From Saccharomycopsis crataegensis (lineage: Eukaryota; Ascomycota; Saccharomycetes; Ascoideales; Saccharomycopsidaceae), in contig NW_027043827.1 in assembly GCF_037102585.1 (NCBI RefSeq), forward strand, positions 62,001 through 126,000: a stretch of 64,000 nucleotides of DNA. The letters are read 5' to 3'. The notes beneath the pieces were generated by a model. The model worked only from the letters and a program-made list of their open reading frames with translations. It did no database searches and had not been told where the DNA came from. Shown here in pieces: positions 1 to 10,450 of this stretch. How positions within the stretch are numbered: position 1 is the stretch's first letter; the number at the start of each line of letters is the position of its first letter. The translations under genes were made by a program, and so were the position numbers.

Positions 1-2
1 AA

Positions 3-737
3 ATTACCCTTTCTGACATTGTCAAAAGCAACATTTTCTCACTAGAAGAGAAAAAATACCTCAAATCATGGTCGATTTTATTTGATCTAGAGAACCAGGG
101 AAAAACAAGGTATCACAGATGCAGAAGATTGAAGATTGAAGATATCCAGGACAATTTAGCAAAACCAGTACCAGAGAAATACAAGGCCCACCATCAAAAA
201 ATGTTCACTTTTGATTTTAAGAACGGCAGCAAACAGGAACAACTCAAACGAGACGTCTCCAAAGCATCAACAACATTGACCAAAATCACATACCCCCTGG
301 AGCCACAACAAAGAAAATTTTGGAAACAGATTAACCAGATCAAAAGGTGGGTACCGGGTTCAATGGAGAACCTCCACCTCATGATGTTGGGGCTCACATT
401 GTTCAAATCAACAAATTCCCGTTGCCATGTTTGTAATTTTCCTCCAGAAAATTGGAGCACCAACCCCAGGGATCCTGACCATATCAAGGAAGCCTACATC
501 ACCCATTACTACATAAATTGCACAGTATCAAGAAACTTATGGAAAATATTAAAAATGGGAATATCTCAAACATGGGATAACATCATATTGCATCAACATC
601 AGAAACAAACTATGATAAAATTGGATCGCTTCGCTTATTACATTGAAAAATATAATAGGGTACGAAGGTCAAATAATGCAGATTGGACTAATCAATCAAT
701 GAAAACATTATTATATCTTATTACAGCGGTCTACTAA
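3..737 (+). pseudogene. LINE-A ORF2, C-terminal fragment (reading frame open to window edge)
   Basis: This is the carboxy-terminal part of an L1/Zorro-type LINE ORF2 protein. The frame is open from base 3 with no start in the window, so the endonuclease and RT domains lie upstream. Near the end is a Cys-X2-Cys pair (CHVC) followed by a His and Cys about 30 residues on (HYYINC), the CCHC finger that closes L1 ORF2 proteins. The layout matches the C-terminus of LINE-B ORF2 (3617-7033): a conserved ENLHLMMLGL-type line before the finger and the RNLWKILKM line after it. Residues differ enough from LINE-B and LINE-C to make it a separate lineage. The fragment itself is undamaged. Confidence 0.8.
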
Positions 738-970
738 AAAATTAAAATAACCATAAAACAAAATAAAAATAAAATAAAAATAATATTAAAAATAAAAATA
801 AAAATAGTCAATATCTTAAAGGGGGTTTTTAGTGAGTAGAAATCTCACACTGTTGAATATTAATTTAAAAAAATTGAAATTCTTCGTCTTTTGAAGATTT
901 TCCTCCTCAAAACCAAGAACAAGTTTATATAATTATATACTTATGAGATTTAATATAAATCGAAATTATT
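738..970 (+). other. LINE-A 3' UTR and junction with LINE-B
   Basis: A-rich sequence follows the LINE-A stop codon. It contains GGGGG at 821-825, a T5 run, then a short stem-loop (GTGAG at 832-836 pairing with CTCAC at 844-848). The same order, G run, T run, hairpin, occurs in the 3' UTRs of LINE-B and LINE-C. The exact 3' end of LINE-A and the 5' end of LINE-B cannot be fixed. The last bases before the A-run, GAAATTATTGG at 961-971, recur at the 5' boundary of LINE-E near 58310. Confidence 0.55.
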
Positions 971-1004
971 GGAAAAAAAAAAAAAAGAAAAAAAAAAAAT
1001 TATA

Positions 1005-3611
1005 ATGAGTATTAATAATACCAAAAGAATTCCAAAGCCTTCCAACTACTCCACTGATCCAACAAATGATCCACCTTCTCAAGAAACCCTGGTTTCTTCT
1101 GATATTATCGTTGACTTAGATCATGCAAATCCCAACGCAACCGATCAAAACAATGTAAACAAACACGGAAATGAACCACATTCAGACGAAGAAATCACTG
1201 AGGAAGATGACAATACTTTTTTAAGTACTGCTGAAACCTTTGCAACCCCATCTAATACCATAAATGAGGCCTCTAATGCTGATTCTGATGTTGATATTGC
1301 CCACCGCCCAGCCCCGGAAATTAATGTTTCTCCAGTTGATTGCGATCGCAATCTTGATAGTGCAGGTGACACTAGCGTCGACATGCATATGTCAAATCAA
1401 GCCACCATTGAATCTCAAGGAGATTCACAACCTTCTGTTTCTATTGATTTTGTTACTGAAAACTCTGAAAACCAAAAAAAAATTGAAAACAACAAAACCC
1501 AAAAAAACTCTGAAAACCAAAAAACCCCAAAAAAAACTAACCCAGCCCCAGTTGCTGCTTTCAGCAGATCCTACGCCCAAATCGCCTCGGGCTCTAAAGG
1601 CGCATCCCAACAGGGGACTCTGATTATGAACACCACCTCCACTTTTCAAAATGTTTTAGCCAAATTCGAAAGAGTTTTTAAATGGGCTAAATATCTCAAA
1701 TCAATCAAGTTCGAACACCAAGATGTCCTTGAATATGCTATTAAGGAAAAGGGCATGAGGGGATCACTTTTCGGATTTGACACACAAAAAGTGGAAAATG
1801 TTGAAGAGAAATATCAAGAATTTGTCAAAATCTACACCATTGAAAAGTTTTTCAAATTTTATACAAATTCCCATTTAATTAATGAATTCTCAAGATTGAA
1901 ACAATCTAATATTGCAGAGGAGGATTACATTAAATTTATTATGAGCCATCAAGATAAACAAAAAATCATGATGTCATTTATTATCCCACCTGAGCTCTAC
2001 CGGAAGTATGAGCTTGATGATCATTTGAGTACAATAAAGGATGCCTTCCAAAAATTAATCGATGTTAAATTAACCAACATTGAAACTGATTTGAATGATA
2101 ATGATGATATCAACTTCATCAAGAAAGCTTTAATTGAAGCTCAAAACTACTTGTTTATTTCAAATGAAACTATTTGCCTCAAATCCTCACTTATCCCAAT
2201 ATTGAAAGGTCAATTACAAACTAAGAATGAAAAGTTACGTAATGCATTTATTGATTTTGTCACTAGCCATTTAAGTGTTGACATTGAACAATCCACTTAC
2301 AAGCCACGCATCAATATCAATAAGAATGATAAAGAAATCCAATTGATTGAGATAACAGCCTTGGAAACAACCCCCGACTATTTTGTCGATGCTACCATCA
2401 AGCAAGCGCTTGACCTAGCCCAAATTGAACCAACATCATTCTCAGTGATTAAAAGTGACATGACTAAAAGACCTAACGAGGAGCTTAAAAATCGTTACAT
2501 TTATGGTTACTTGGAAATGGAACCAGGAAAACAAATCCCGGTTATTCACCAAGACAACATTGTTTCTAAAGTTATTACTAAATGCTTACACTGTATCAAT
2601 TGTGGTTCAAGAGAACACACCAGATACAATTGCAAGCAAGCATCTTGCGCGATTTGCAAAAAGCCTAGCCATGTAGCTAAAGACTGTTACTTTAAGCGGC
2701 CAAAGAAAAATGTTACAGATGATCGTCATGAGAACCCCAAACAGAAGCAAAATCAACCACCAGTGATTGAAGTTCCTTCTACCGAGTTCACCATGGTTCA
2801 TGGTTCATCTAGATCCAGACAGTCAAAACCACCACAAAATGAACTGAGCAATTTATGGAAGAATCCATTCCACCAATTGGGATTAATATCCAAAGAAAGA
2901 GATGATGATTATGAAAATATTCAAACTACCACACCAGCTATCAACAGAAAGCATCAAATCACCCCTCCTCCGGTTAATCAAGTTAGAAAGGCCTCCAAAA
3001 AGAAGGCATCCGTCAAACCAAAGAAAATCCTTCAAAGGGAGAAACCAGCTGAAACCAAGCAAGAGTCAGCAAAACCAGGAATTAAGTTGAATGTGTTTAG
3101 ATCCCATCCAATTACCCCAAAATCTAATCAAACCTTGTCCAACCCAACTTCTACCCCAGCTTCTACTCCAAAATCTACCCCAAAATCTACCCCAAAATCT
3201 ACCCCAATCTCTACCCCAATTTTGACCAAAATTAACACCACCAAGCCTTCAGCACCAAAACCATTTGTACCAAAATCTATTAAGTTAGTCATTAAAGACC
3301 CACACCCATCAGTGACATCAAAACTGGCACAAACTGGCTCTAAAGAGCCAACCCTGTCTGAATCAAGTGCAGAACCTGATAATGATAATGACGAAGAATA
3401 TGATGAGGAGTATGAAAATGATGGAGAATACATCTATGATGCAAAAGACGAATATGAGGATTCAGAAGAATATGAGCAGGATGAAATGCTACTGGGTGAT
3501 GAAATTCCAGTACATGAGAAAACAGAATTAACACCAACCAATGATGATTTGTCAACTCTGGAAGCTGATGCAACCAGAAACAAACAGACAAATCAAAATT
3601 CCAATGAATAA
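1005..3611 (+). CDS. LINE-B ORF1 protein (nucleic-acid-binding, two CCHC knuckles)
   Basis: First protein of an L1/Zorro-like LINE, predicted to coat the element RNA in a ribonucleoprotein. I chose the ATG at 1005 because the upstream in-frame ATG at 969 only adds a lysine run read from a poly(A) tract. The 868-residue product has the motif NYSTDPTNDPP at residues 14-24, a low-complexity N-terminal third, a conserved central block starting near FKWAKYLKSIKF, two CX2CX4HX4C knuckles at about residues 530-543 and 548-561, a Ser-Thr-Pro repeat coded by 15-bp units near 3165-3225, and a very acidic Asp/Glu/Tyr tail. ORF2 begins 5 bp after the stop. The frame is intact. Known Zorro ORF1 proteins have the same knuckle architecture; the N-terminal domain has no function I recognise. 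Confidence 0.88.
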   Translation: MSINNTKRIPKPSNYSTDPTNDPPSQETLVSSDIIVDLDHANPNATDQNNVNKHGNEPHSDEEITEEDDNTFLSTAETFATPSNTINEASNADSDVDIAHRPAPEINVSPVDCDRNLDSAGDTSVDMHMSNQATIESQGDSQPSVSIDFVTENSENQKKIENNKTQKNSENQKTPKKTNPAPVAAFSRSYAQIASGSKGASQQGTLIMNTTSTFQNVLAKFERVFKWAKYLKSIKFEHQDVLEYAIKEKGMRGSLFGFDTQKVENVEEKYQEFVKIYTIEKFFKFYTNSHLINEFSRLKQSNIAEEDYIKFIMSHQDKQKIMMSFIIPPELYRKYELDDHLSTIKDAFQKLIDVKLTNIETDLNDNDDINFIKKALIEAQNYLFISNETICLKSSLIPILKGQLQTKNEKLRNAFIDFVTSHLSVDIEQSTYKPRININKNDKEIQLIEITALETTPDYFVDATIKQALDLAQIEPTSFSVIKSDMTKRPNEELKNRYIYGYLEMEPGKQIPVIHQDNIVSKVITKCLHCINCGSREHTRYNCKQASCAICKKPSHVAKDCYFKRPKKNVTDDRHENPKQKQNQPPVIEVPSTEFTMVHGSSRSRQSKPPQNELSNLWKNPFHQLGLISKERDDDYENIQTTTPAINRKHQITPPPVNQVRKASKKKASVKPKKILQREKPAETKQESAKPGIKLNVFRSHPITPKSNQTLSNPTSTPASTPKSTPKSTPKSTPISTPILTKINTTKPSAPKPFVPKSIKLVIKDPHPSVTSKLAQTGSKEPTLSESSAEPDNDNDEEYDEEYENDGEYIYDAKDEYEDSEEYEQDEMLLGDEIPVHEKTELTPTNDDLSTLEADATRNKQTNQNSNE

Positions 3612-3616
3612 ACATA

Positions 3617-6600
3617 ATGATTATTAAAATCAATACTCAAAATATACAACGGAGTCGTATCAGCGACCAGTTGGTAATAAGTTTCACCCAAAAATCCAAT
3701 GTGTCTTTGCTCCAAGAACTAAATCTATCAGAAGACTTTTCGTTTCAGTTCGATAACAAAGTCATATACTATAATTCAACCTGTTCCAGAACAGCAATAA
3801 TTGTTGATGATTCTATTCCAGTGTTAGGATCCAAATTAGCAGGTATTACTGTCCAACATGAACTCCAAAAACACATCACGGATGTCTTAATTGAATTAGA
3901 AAATAACCAAGCACTCTGGATTATAAACTTGTATAATCCAAATCAATACCAAAAGCAAAATCAGATCCATGATCAGCTCAAACTCAGTTTACTTGCCCAA
4001 CATCAGAATCTTCAAACTAGATTCCCAGGAAAGACAATCAACATCATGTTAGCTGGTGATTTTAATAATTTTATTGATCGTTCGGACTCCCTAAATTATA
4101 GAAGCCGTGAAGACTCAGTTGCTGAATCCTTAACTAATCTCATTACTTTGTTGAACTTGAAGGACTCATTCAATTCAATCAAACATAACATCAAGAAAAC
4201 ATTCACTAATAAAGCATCAGAATTAGGGAAAAGCCGGAGATTGGATAGGTTCTATATCACTGGGAGCTTCTTAAAAAACAAAGAAAACAAATGGAATATG
4301 ACACAAACAAATCATTTTGGGAAAAGATCCACACATGATTCAGTTACAGTGGAGTTGACTTTAACTTCATCCAAGGCTTACTATAATATGAAGAGATATA
4401 GATTGACCGACAGAATCATTAATGTTCTCAGGCACCAATCTATAAATGAAGATATCCAAGGAACCGATGAATTAATAATTGATATTAAATGCAAAGCAGA
4501 AAAACTCAAACACATGTTGAAAAAAGTGAAAGTGCCTGAACTTGATAAAGTGACGGAATATTATCAACATATTAACCAAGTTTTCCACCAATATCAAGAA
4601 CAACGCCCAATAAAACAGCTAAAAGATGTAGAAGGGACACTAGTTCAATCTCATGAAGAGATAATGAAAATAGCAACTGAATATTATATAGACTTGTTTG
4701 ATGGAACCAGAGGAACAAAGGACACAAAAAAAATACATAAATATCTTCAGGACGTGATTCCAACCCAAGGAATATCTCCTGAAGAGAAGAGAAAAATGGA
4801 TTCCTCCATAACAATGGAAGAACTCAAACTGGCAATTGATTCGGCAAATTTGAAGTCCACACCGGGCATAGATGGAATCCCATACAAATTTTATAAGGAA
4901 TTATTTCCCCAAATCAAACACATCCTTCTTCAAGAATTTAACCACATTCTAACTGAAGGAAATTTACCATTCCACTACCGAACTATACTCTTTAACATCA
5001 TACCAAAGCCTGGAAAGTCAAAAGAAAACATTGGAAACTATAGGCCGATAGCCCTTATCAACACTAATCTTCGATTATTATCCACAATAATTAATAATAG
5101 GTTGTTGAAGCACTTGCCCGATATCATAGGGGAAGATCAAGCTGGTTTTATTCCAGGCCGGTCATCGTTCTCCAACATCACCATTTTCAGAGAAATGTTA
5201 GATAGTCTAATTCATCCAAAAGATAAAACGCATATAATACCAAATCCACAAAAGCTGATACTAATTGTGGATTTGGAGAAAGCGTTCGATAGGATATCTC
5301 ACGAATATATGGAACAACTATTGTCCCATTTAAATTTTGGAAAAAAATTAGCCAAGTTAATCATCAACATCCTCAAGCAGACAACGGGATCCTTATACAT
5401 CAACAACATGACCGGCCCATTATTCAATTTAAAAAATGGTACCCTCCAAGGTAATCCGTTTTCCCCTTCATTATTTGCATTAGCAGTAGAACCTTTACTA
5501 CGATCTATCAAACAGAATACCAGAGGCCATAGTTACCAAGGAGATTTGATACCTGAAGCATATAGCAGTCAACATTATCTTGCTTTTGCTGATGATATCA
5601 CAGTTTTCCTCAAAGATAAAAGAGATTATTCCAAAACAATGAAATGTATTAGACTATTTGAAAAATTCAGTGGCAGCAAACTCAATGAAAAGAAATCCCA
5701 ACTAATCATACCAACTGATAATTATCCATTTTTGACACCATTCCCATTTGAGATTGCTGATGAAAACTTTCAATTGACATATTTGGGGATAACTATTGGG
5801 CCATCAGTGACATTTTGGCCGGAAACATTGCAGCGTGACCTCTATATCAAGTACAAGTTATCAAACATGACCAGCTTGCTGATTCAATCAAAAATAGAAG
5901 CATTCAACACATATATTGCATCCAAGTTCTATTACAAAGAACTACACCAACCTTTGTTACCCAATCAGTTGAATCAAATTGACACATCGATTAAATTATT
6001 GGTCAAGCAAGATACACCTATTTCTTTGGATACACTCAAGACACACAACAACAAAGGCGGTTTCTCAATGATTGATTTAAAGTCTCAACTCCAACACCGA
6101 AGAGCTAAAATTTTCCAGGATTTGTTTTTGGATAGTCACGCTAAATATAACCAGATATTACGTTTCAAAATTCAATCAAGTATCAACAACATCATTCAAA
6201 AAACATCACCAACAAAATCACCAAAGGAAGATTATTTCAAAACTCATTATTGGTGGGTGGTATTACTTGAACTAGCGGATGACATTGAGAATACCAATGA
6301 TTCAATTTCCTTAGAAGTTATGAATAGCAGCACATTCTCAGATGCTGAACGGACAGCGTACTGGGATTTCAGAAAAGTTCTTGGTATAAAGAAACGTACA
6401 ATCAGGTTGAAGCCAATGAAGATTGGAATTGAAGATTTGAAAAATTCAATTGAAAAAGGGATTCCTGAAAAATATCAACAACACATTCCAATTAGAATTA
6501 AGGATTTTGACCATACTAAAGGAAGTAAAAAACAACGGGAAAAACAAGATGTGAACAAGATGTCAAAAACACTCATGGACATTACTGGGGTGAATCAGAA

Positions 6601-7033
6601 ACAAGTTGATAACTATTGGCATAACCTCAAAAAATTCAACCAACATTTCCCGGGGAAATATCAAAATATTCACATCTTTCATTTGGGCATTGAAAATCAC
6701 AATTACGTAAATAATCATTGTGACTATTGCAGCAAAAAATTAACCAGATATGATGAACCCCAATATGCCCCAAAGGAAATCCAATTTGAAATCATGAAGC
6801 ACCATCTTATTGAATGTCCATTGGCCCAGAAACTTTGGAAAAAAATTGACTTGAATATCCCATTAACCTGGCAAACAATCATTACCCCTGCCACCAACAT
6901 GAACGAAACCAGAATGATCGATAGATATCTAGGTTTCCAACGAAAATTATCAAGATTGAAATCCAAAAGGCATTTCAATTGTCATATGGCCGTTGATTCA
7001 ATGATCTTCTTGCTTGAAAGCAATATCTTTTAA
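3617..7033 (+). CDS. LINE-B ORF2 protein: APE endonuclease and reverse transcriptase
   Basis: Second protein of the LINE, which nicks target DNA and copies the element RNA there (target-primed reverse transcription). The 1138-residue frame is uninterrupted. The N-terminal APE-type endonuclease shows QNIQ, LLQELNL, GDFNN (residues 147-151), RRLDRFYI and STHDS in place of the usual SDH. The RT domain shows TPGIDGIPY, NYRPIALINTN, the DLEKAFD block near residue 551, NGTLQGNPFSP and the catalytic FADD at 657-660. A CCHC finger (CDYC, then H and C of HHLIEC) begins near residue 1035. This order is that of L1-clade elements such as Candida albicans Zorro. With an intact ORF1 5 bp upstream and a poly(A)-ended 3' UTR, this is the only LINE in the window that looks complete and possibly functional. 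Confidence 0.92.
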   Translation: MIIKINTQNIQRSRISDQLVISFTQKSNVSLLQELNLSEDFSFQFDNKVIYYNSTCSRTAIIVDDSIPVLGSKLAGITVQHELQKHITDVLIELENNQALWIINLYNPNQYQKQNQIHDQLKLSLLAQHQNLQTRFPGKTINIMLAGDFNNFIDRSDSLNYRSREDSVAESLTNLITLLNLKDSFNSIKHNIKKTFTNKASELGKSRRLDRFYITGSFLKNKENKWNMTQTNHFGKRSTHDSVTVELTLTSSKAYYNMKRYRLTDRIINVLRHQSINEDIQGTDELIIDIKCKAEKLKHMLKKVKVPELDKVTEYYQHINQVFHQYQEQRPIKQLKDVEGTLVQSHEEIMKIATEYYIDLFDGTRGTKDTKKIHKYLQDVIPTQGISPEEKRKMDSSITMEELKLAIDSANLKSTPGIDGIPYKFYKELFPQIKHILLQEFNHILTEGNLPFHYRTILFNIIPKPGKSKENIGNYRPIALINTNLRLLSTIINNRLLKHLPDIIGEDQAGFIPGRSSFSNITIFREMLDSLIHPKDKTHIIPNPQKLILIVDLEKAFDRISHEYMEQLLSHLNFGKKLAKLIINILKQTTGSLYINNMTGPLFNLKNGTLQGNPFSPSLFALAVEPLLRSIKQNTRGHSYQGDLIPEAYSSQHYLAFADDITVFLKDKRDYSKTMKCIRLFEKFSGSKLNEKKSQLIIPTDNYPFLTPFPFEIADENFQLTYLGITIGPSVTFWPETLQRDLYIKYKLSNMTSLLIQSKIEAFNTYIASKFYYKELHQPLLPNQLNQIDTSIKLLVKQDTPISLDTLKTHNNKGGFSMIDLKSQLQHRRAKIFQDLFLDSHAKYNQILRFKIQSSINNIIQKTSPTKSPKEDYFKTHYWWVVLLELADDIENTNDSISLEVMNSSTFSDAERTAYWDFRKVLGIKKRTIRLKPMKIGIEDLKNSIEKGIPEKYQQHIPIRIKDFDHTKGSKKQREKQDVNKMSKTLMDITGVNQKQVDNYWHNLKKFNQHFPGKYQNIHIFHLGIENHNYVNNHCDYCSKKLTRYDEPQYAPKEIQFEIMKHHLIECPLAQKLWKKIDLNIPLTWQTIITPATNMNETRMIDRYLGFQRKLSRLKSKRHFNCHMAVDSMIFLLESNIF

Positions 7034-7261
7034 GCGGAGAAGAAGAAATAGGTGGGGAAAAACAAGAAAATAAAATCAAAAAAAAAAACAACAATTAAAA
7101 ACCTTAAAAACGCATAAAAACATTTTTTCACAATAATAGGGTTTTTCACCATTAATGGTTTTCCCTTAACACTTTAATTTTCAAACTACATTAGGTAGTT
7201 TATGAGATATATAGTTATATAATTAATTAATATATTGAATTTTGTCTTTAAAAAAAAAAAA
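7034..7261 (+). other. LINE-B 3' UTR with hairpin and poly(A) end
   Basis: The same 3' UTR occurs in the two minus-strand LINE-B copies (42778-43013 and 62890-63143), which fixes the 3' end at TTTTGTCTTT followed by the A-run starting near 7250. At 7139-7165, GGG and CCC flank a T-rich loop and the palindrome ACCATTAATGGT, giving a two-part stem-loop. LINE-C begins directly after the A-run. Confidence 0.8.
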
Positions 7262-7316
7262 GATTCAATACCGCCGCAAAAAAAAACCGCCGTTTGGTGA
7301 CATCAGTAAAAAAATC

Positions 7317-9976
7317 ATGAGAACCACTAGAAATAGTAATAAAGCTACCCCAAACTACTCCACCGACCCTACTAATGATCCCCCAATCATTGAAACCCCG
7401 GTTTCTTGGGGCTCTTCATTGGATGTTGGCGCAACATCTGAAACCCCGATCCCGATAGCAAACATAAACAAACAAGCTAAAGATCAAGATTCCGATGAAG
7501 AAATTACTGATGCAGCCGACAATACTATTAATAGTACTGTTGAAACCTTTTTAACTGCTTCAGAAGATCCTGAAGCGGACCAAAACATGGATTCCAACGC
7601 CATTTCTACCCCAACTACCTCTCCAGCAATTAATGTTTCTTCAGTTGATTGCGATCGCAATTCTCATGCAGCATGTGACACTGACATTGACATGCATAAT
7701 CCTGTTATTCCAACCCAAGCCGTTATTTCTACTGATTTTATTAATGAAAACTCCGAAAACCAAAAAAAAATCGAAAATTCTCAAAACCCAAAAAAAATTC
7801 TGTTTCTGTTCCTTCTGTTTCTGTTCCTTCTGTTTCTGTTCCTTCTGTTCCTGTTCCCTCTGTTTCATCTTCTACTGTCGCCTCTCCAACTACGGCCTCC
7901 AATCCGGTGGCTCCAGCTGTCAATATGGCAAGACCAATCCAAACCTATGCTCAAGCCACCGCTGGAGACAAGCGCACACCTCGAGCCACTACAAACACCA
8001 ATGATCCATCCTTCCAAAACGTGTTGATGAAATTTGAAAGAACTTTCAAATGGGCAAGTCACATCAAAATCCTTGACTTTAAGCACCGCGACGTATTGGA
8101 ATATGCCATAAGCGAGAAACGCAAATCAGGAAAATTGTTCTCCACCTCCAATCCTGCTATTATTAAATCCAAAGAAAAACGCGAGGAACTCGTCAAGATC
8201 ATGGAAATTGAAGATTTCTTCCAAAACTACACCAGTTTTAATATGACAAACGAATTCAACAGATTGAGAAACTCTAGAATCAGCTTGGAGAACTACTTGG
8301 AATTTATCATGAGCCAACAGCATCTTAAGGATATCTTAATCTACTTTAAGATCCCAAAAGATATCTTTACAGAGTTTCCTCTTGAAAAACACTTGGAATC
8401 CATCAAAAACGGACTCACTAAGTTATCCAAAGAACTTGATACTATTACACAGTCATCCAACGAACCAGATAAGGATTTGATCATAATCAGGGAAAACTTA
8501 AAAGGGGCCCTCAACCACTTGGTTATTTTTAATAAGAAGATCTGCCTTAACTCAAACTTCATCCCAAACCCTCAGGATACAGGCTCTGATATCTTCAAGA
8601 AGGACAGAAATCTTTTAATTGAATATCTTAACATCCACCTTAAAGTTACAGTTGGAAATTATACCTACACGCCAGGGTCTTTGTTAAACACAATGAATAA
8701 GGAATCCCATTTAATTGAGATTGAAATGAATTCCGAGTTTACTGAATTTAACCGGGAAAAACTTCTTGACCATGTCTTCAATGAATCCGGAATTGATCCA
8801 TCATCCTTCTTTCCAATCAACACCGTTCACTTTACGGAAGAAGCTAGCAAAGCTGCCAGTATTGTCACTTATGGTTATATTGAAATTGACTCAGGAAAAT
8901 CCCTTCCACTCTTCAATGACAAAAATTTCCGCTCCAGAGTCATCACGAAATGCGTCCACTGCACTGCATGTGGTTCCCGTGAACACACTCGTTTTGACTG
9001 CAAGACGTCATCTTGTGCCATTTGCAAGAAATTATCCCATAGGGCAAAAGATTGTTATTTCAAAAAGCAACAAAGAGCACCTATTGTGAATCCGGAAGAT
9101 CCAGAAAAACACTCTCCGAAACAAAATTCTGGAAAAGCAGTCAAACCAAACCACAAATTAAACTATGGTTTTCAGACTGTCGAAAAAAGAAAAATAAAAC
9201 TGAATAAACCGGCTACTCCAGAATATTCTAAACCACATTCAAACCCTTTCGACTTATTGGCAAATGAAGAAGAAAATGTTGATGATTCAATTATTGATGA
9301 GGACGATACTTTGGAAAAGAACTACCCATCCAATGAGGAAGATGCTTTAGAGGAAGGCCTCTCTACTGATGCAGACCAATCCATGGATGAACTCGAAACC
9401 TCTACAACCCAACACACTGCTACTCTCAGACATCAAACCAAACCAATAGAATTATTGTCCAAGAAAGGTAAATCTAAGAAGCACGCCAAGTTCGCGGCCA
9501 TTAGCGCCATCAAGCTGGCCCATATTAGCAAGGTCTCCAAAAAGATCCTCGCCTCACCTTCATCCCACCCTCAGGTCCGTGTTTCTCGCAGATATCAAGA
9601 AGTAAACTCACAACATCATACTACTTCTTCTGCTGCCAACATTCCTCCTTCACCTACCCCTGCCCGTGATACTGTCACTTCCTCGGCTCTGGCCACTTCT
9701 TCTATCCCTGCTTCTGTCCCTGCTTCTGTCCCTACCTCTGTTCCTACCCCTCTTACTACCTCACCTCATTCAGCTTCCCCCTTCTCAAAACATCCATCTA
9801 TCCTGGAAAACTCAGACAAAATGCCCACGCCACTGGAATCATTTAATCCCCGGCCAATGAAGCTTCTGTCAAAAGAACAATCTTCCCCCCTGGATGATAA
9901 CAACAACGAAATAAATTCACCTCAATCAGATGGCTCAAATGTCACAAAAAACGCCTCTCATACACAAAATGAGTAA
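7317..9976 (+). pseudogene. LINE-C copy 1 ORF1, frameshifted in an A homopolymer
   Basis: ORF1 of a second LINE family, about 885 residues if the frame were continuous. It starts at ATG 7317, the same start as the copy at 27670. The motif NYSTDPTNDPP is at residues 13-23, the conserved central block begins FKWASHIKILDF, and two CX2CX4HX4C knuckles (CTACGSREHTRFDC and CAICKKLSHRAKDC) lie near 8970-9050. The frame breaks at 7790-7797, where this copy has eight A residues and the 27670 copy has nine. A 15-bp minisatellite coding for Ser-Val-Pro repeats follows, with one unit more than the other copy. ORF1 ends in GAGTAA overlapping the ORF2 start. The break may be a real mutation or a homopolymer assembly error. 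Confidence 0.85.
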
Positions 9977-10263
9977 ACTATCGATCATTAGTCAAAACAT
10001 CCAAAGATTGAGATTGGATGACTCCAAAATTCTCCATCTATCAAACCAATATAACATTTCAATGTTTCAAGAACTTAATCTTGGCGAGGACTTCCTCTTC
10101 CAACACCAAAACAAAAAAATTTATAAAAATACTCCATCATCCCGCACAGCTATTATAATTGAGGACCACATAAAGGTCGTTGATCATTCATTGCTAACAA
10201 TTGCAGTACTGAGCCAGCTCCAGGTTTATATCACAGATGCCATTATTGAACAAGATGCCAATA
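9969..10263 (+). pseudogene. LINE-C copy 1 ORF2, N-terminal part upstream of transposon
   Basis: Start of ORF2, overlapping the ORF1 stop by 8 bp. It carries the first APE-endonuclease motifs (SQNIQRL, MFQELNL, SSRTAIIIE). The coding line stops at the TA at 10262-10263, where the Tc1/mariner-type element is inserted, and resumes at 14843. Joining the two sides through a single TA gives the expected line DAN-NWLWLINIYNP with no loss of sequence, so the insertion was clean. Confidence 0.85.
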
Positions 10264-10450
10264 CAGTGTTTTCATTTTTTATTCGTACCAACCACCGGAA
10301 ATGTTCATACCAGTGGCAAAAAATAATTCATACCGACCCCCGGTATTTTTCGTACCACCGCAGCGGGATTTATTCAAACCATCTAAGAAAAATAGTTCAT
10401 ACTATTGCACTTCAATTATTCATACCAACAGTATATAAAATTCATATTAA
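10264..10450 (+). repeat. Left terminal inverted repeat of outer transposon, eight-iteron array
   Basis: TTCRTACC-like motifs start at 10282, 10304, 10327, 10349, 10373, 10396, 10419 and 10441, that is at spacings of 22, 23, 22, 24, 23, 23 and 22 bp. The first four and the seventh match TTC-A/G-TACC exactly; the others have one or two changes. The matching right-hand repeat is at about 14656-14842. Regular spacing near two helical turns suggests an array of transposase-binding sites on one face of the DNA. Confidence 0.85.

Noticed and set aside
36-850. Treating LINE-A as a further copy of LINE-B
   Set aside because: The C-terminal protein and 3' UTR differ clearly; only the finger layout and UTR architecture are shared.
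969-1004. Upstream start MEKKKKEKKK for LINE-B ORF1
   Set aside because: The lysines come from a poly(A) boundary tract; the ATG at 1005 gives the same distance to the conserved N-terminal motif as in the other families.
10282-10441. Iterons as remnants of a satellite array
   Set aside because: They occur only inside the four terminal repeats of the transposon and end with them, so they belong to the element.
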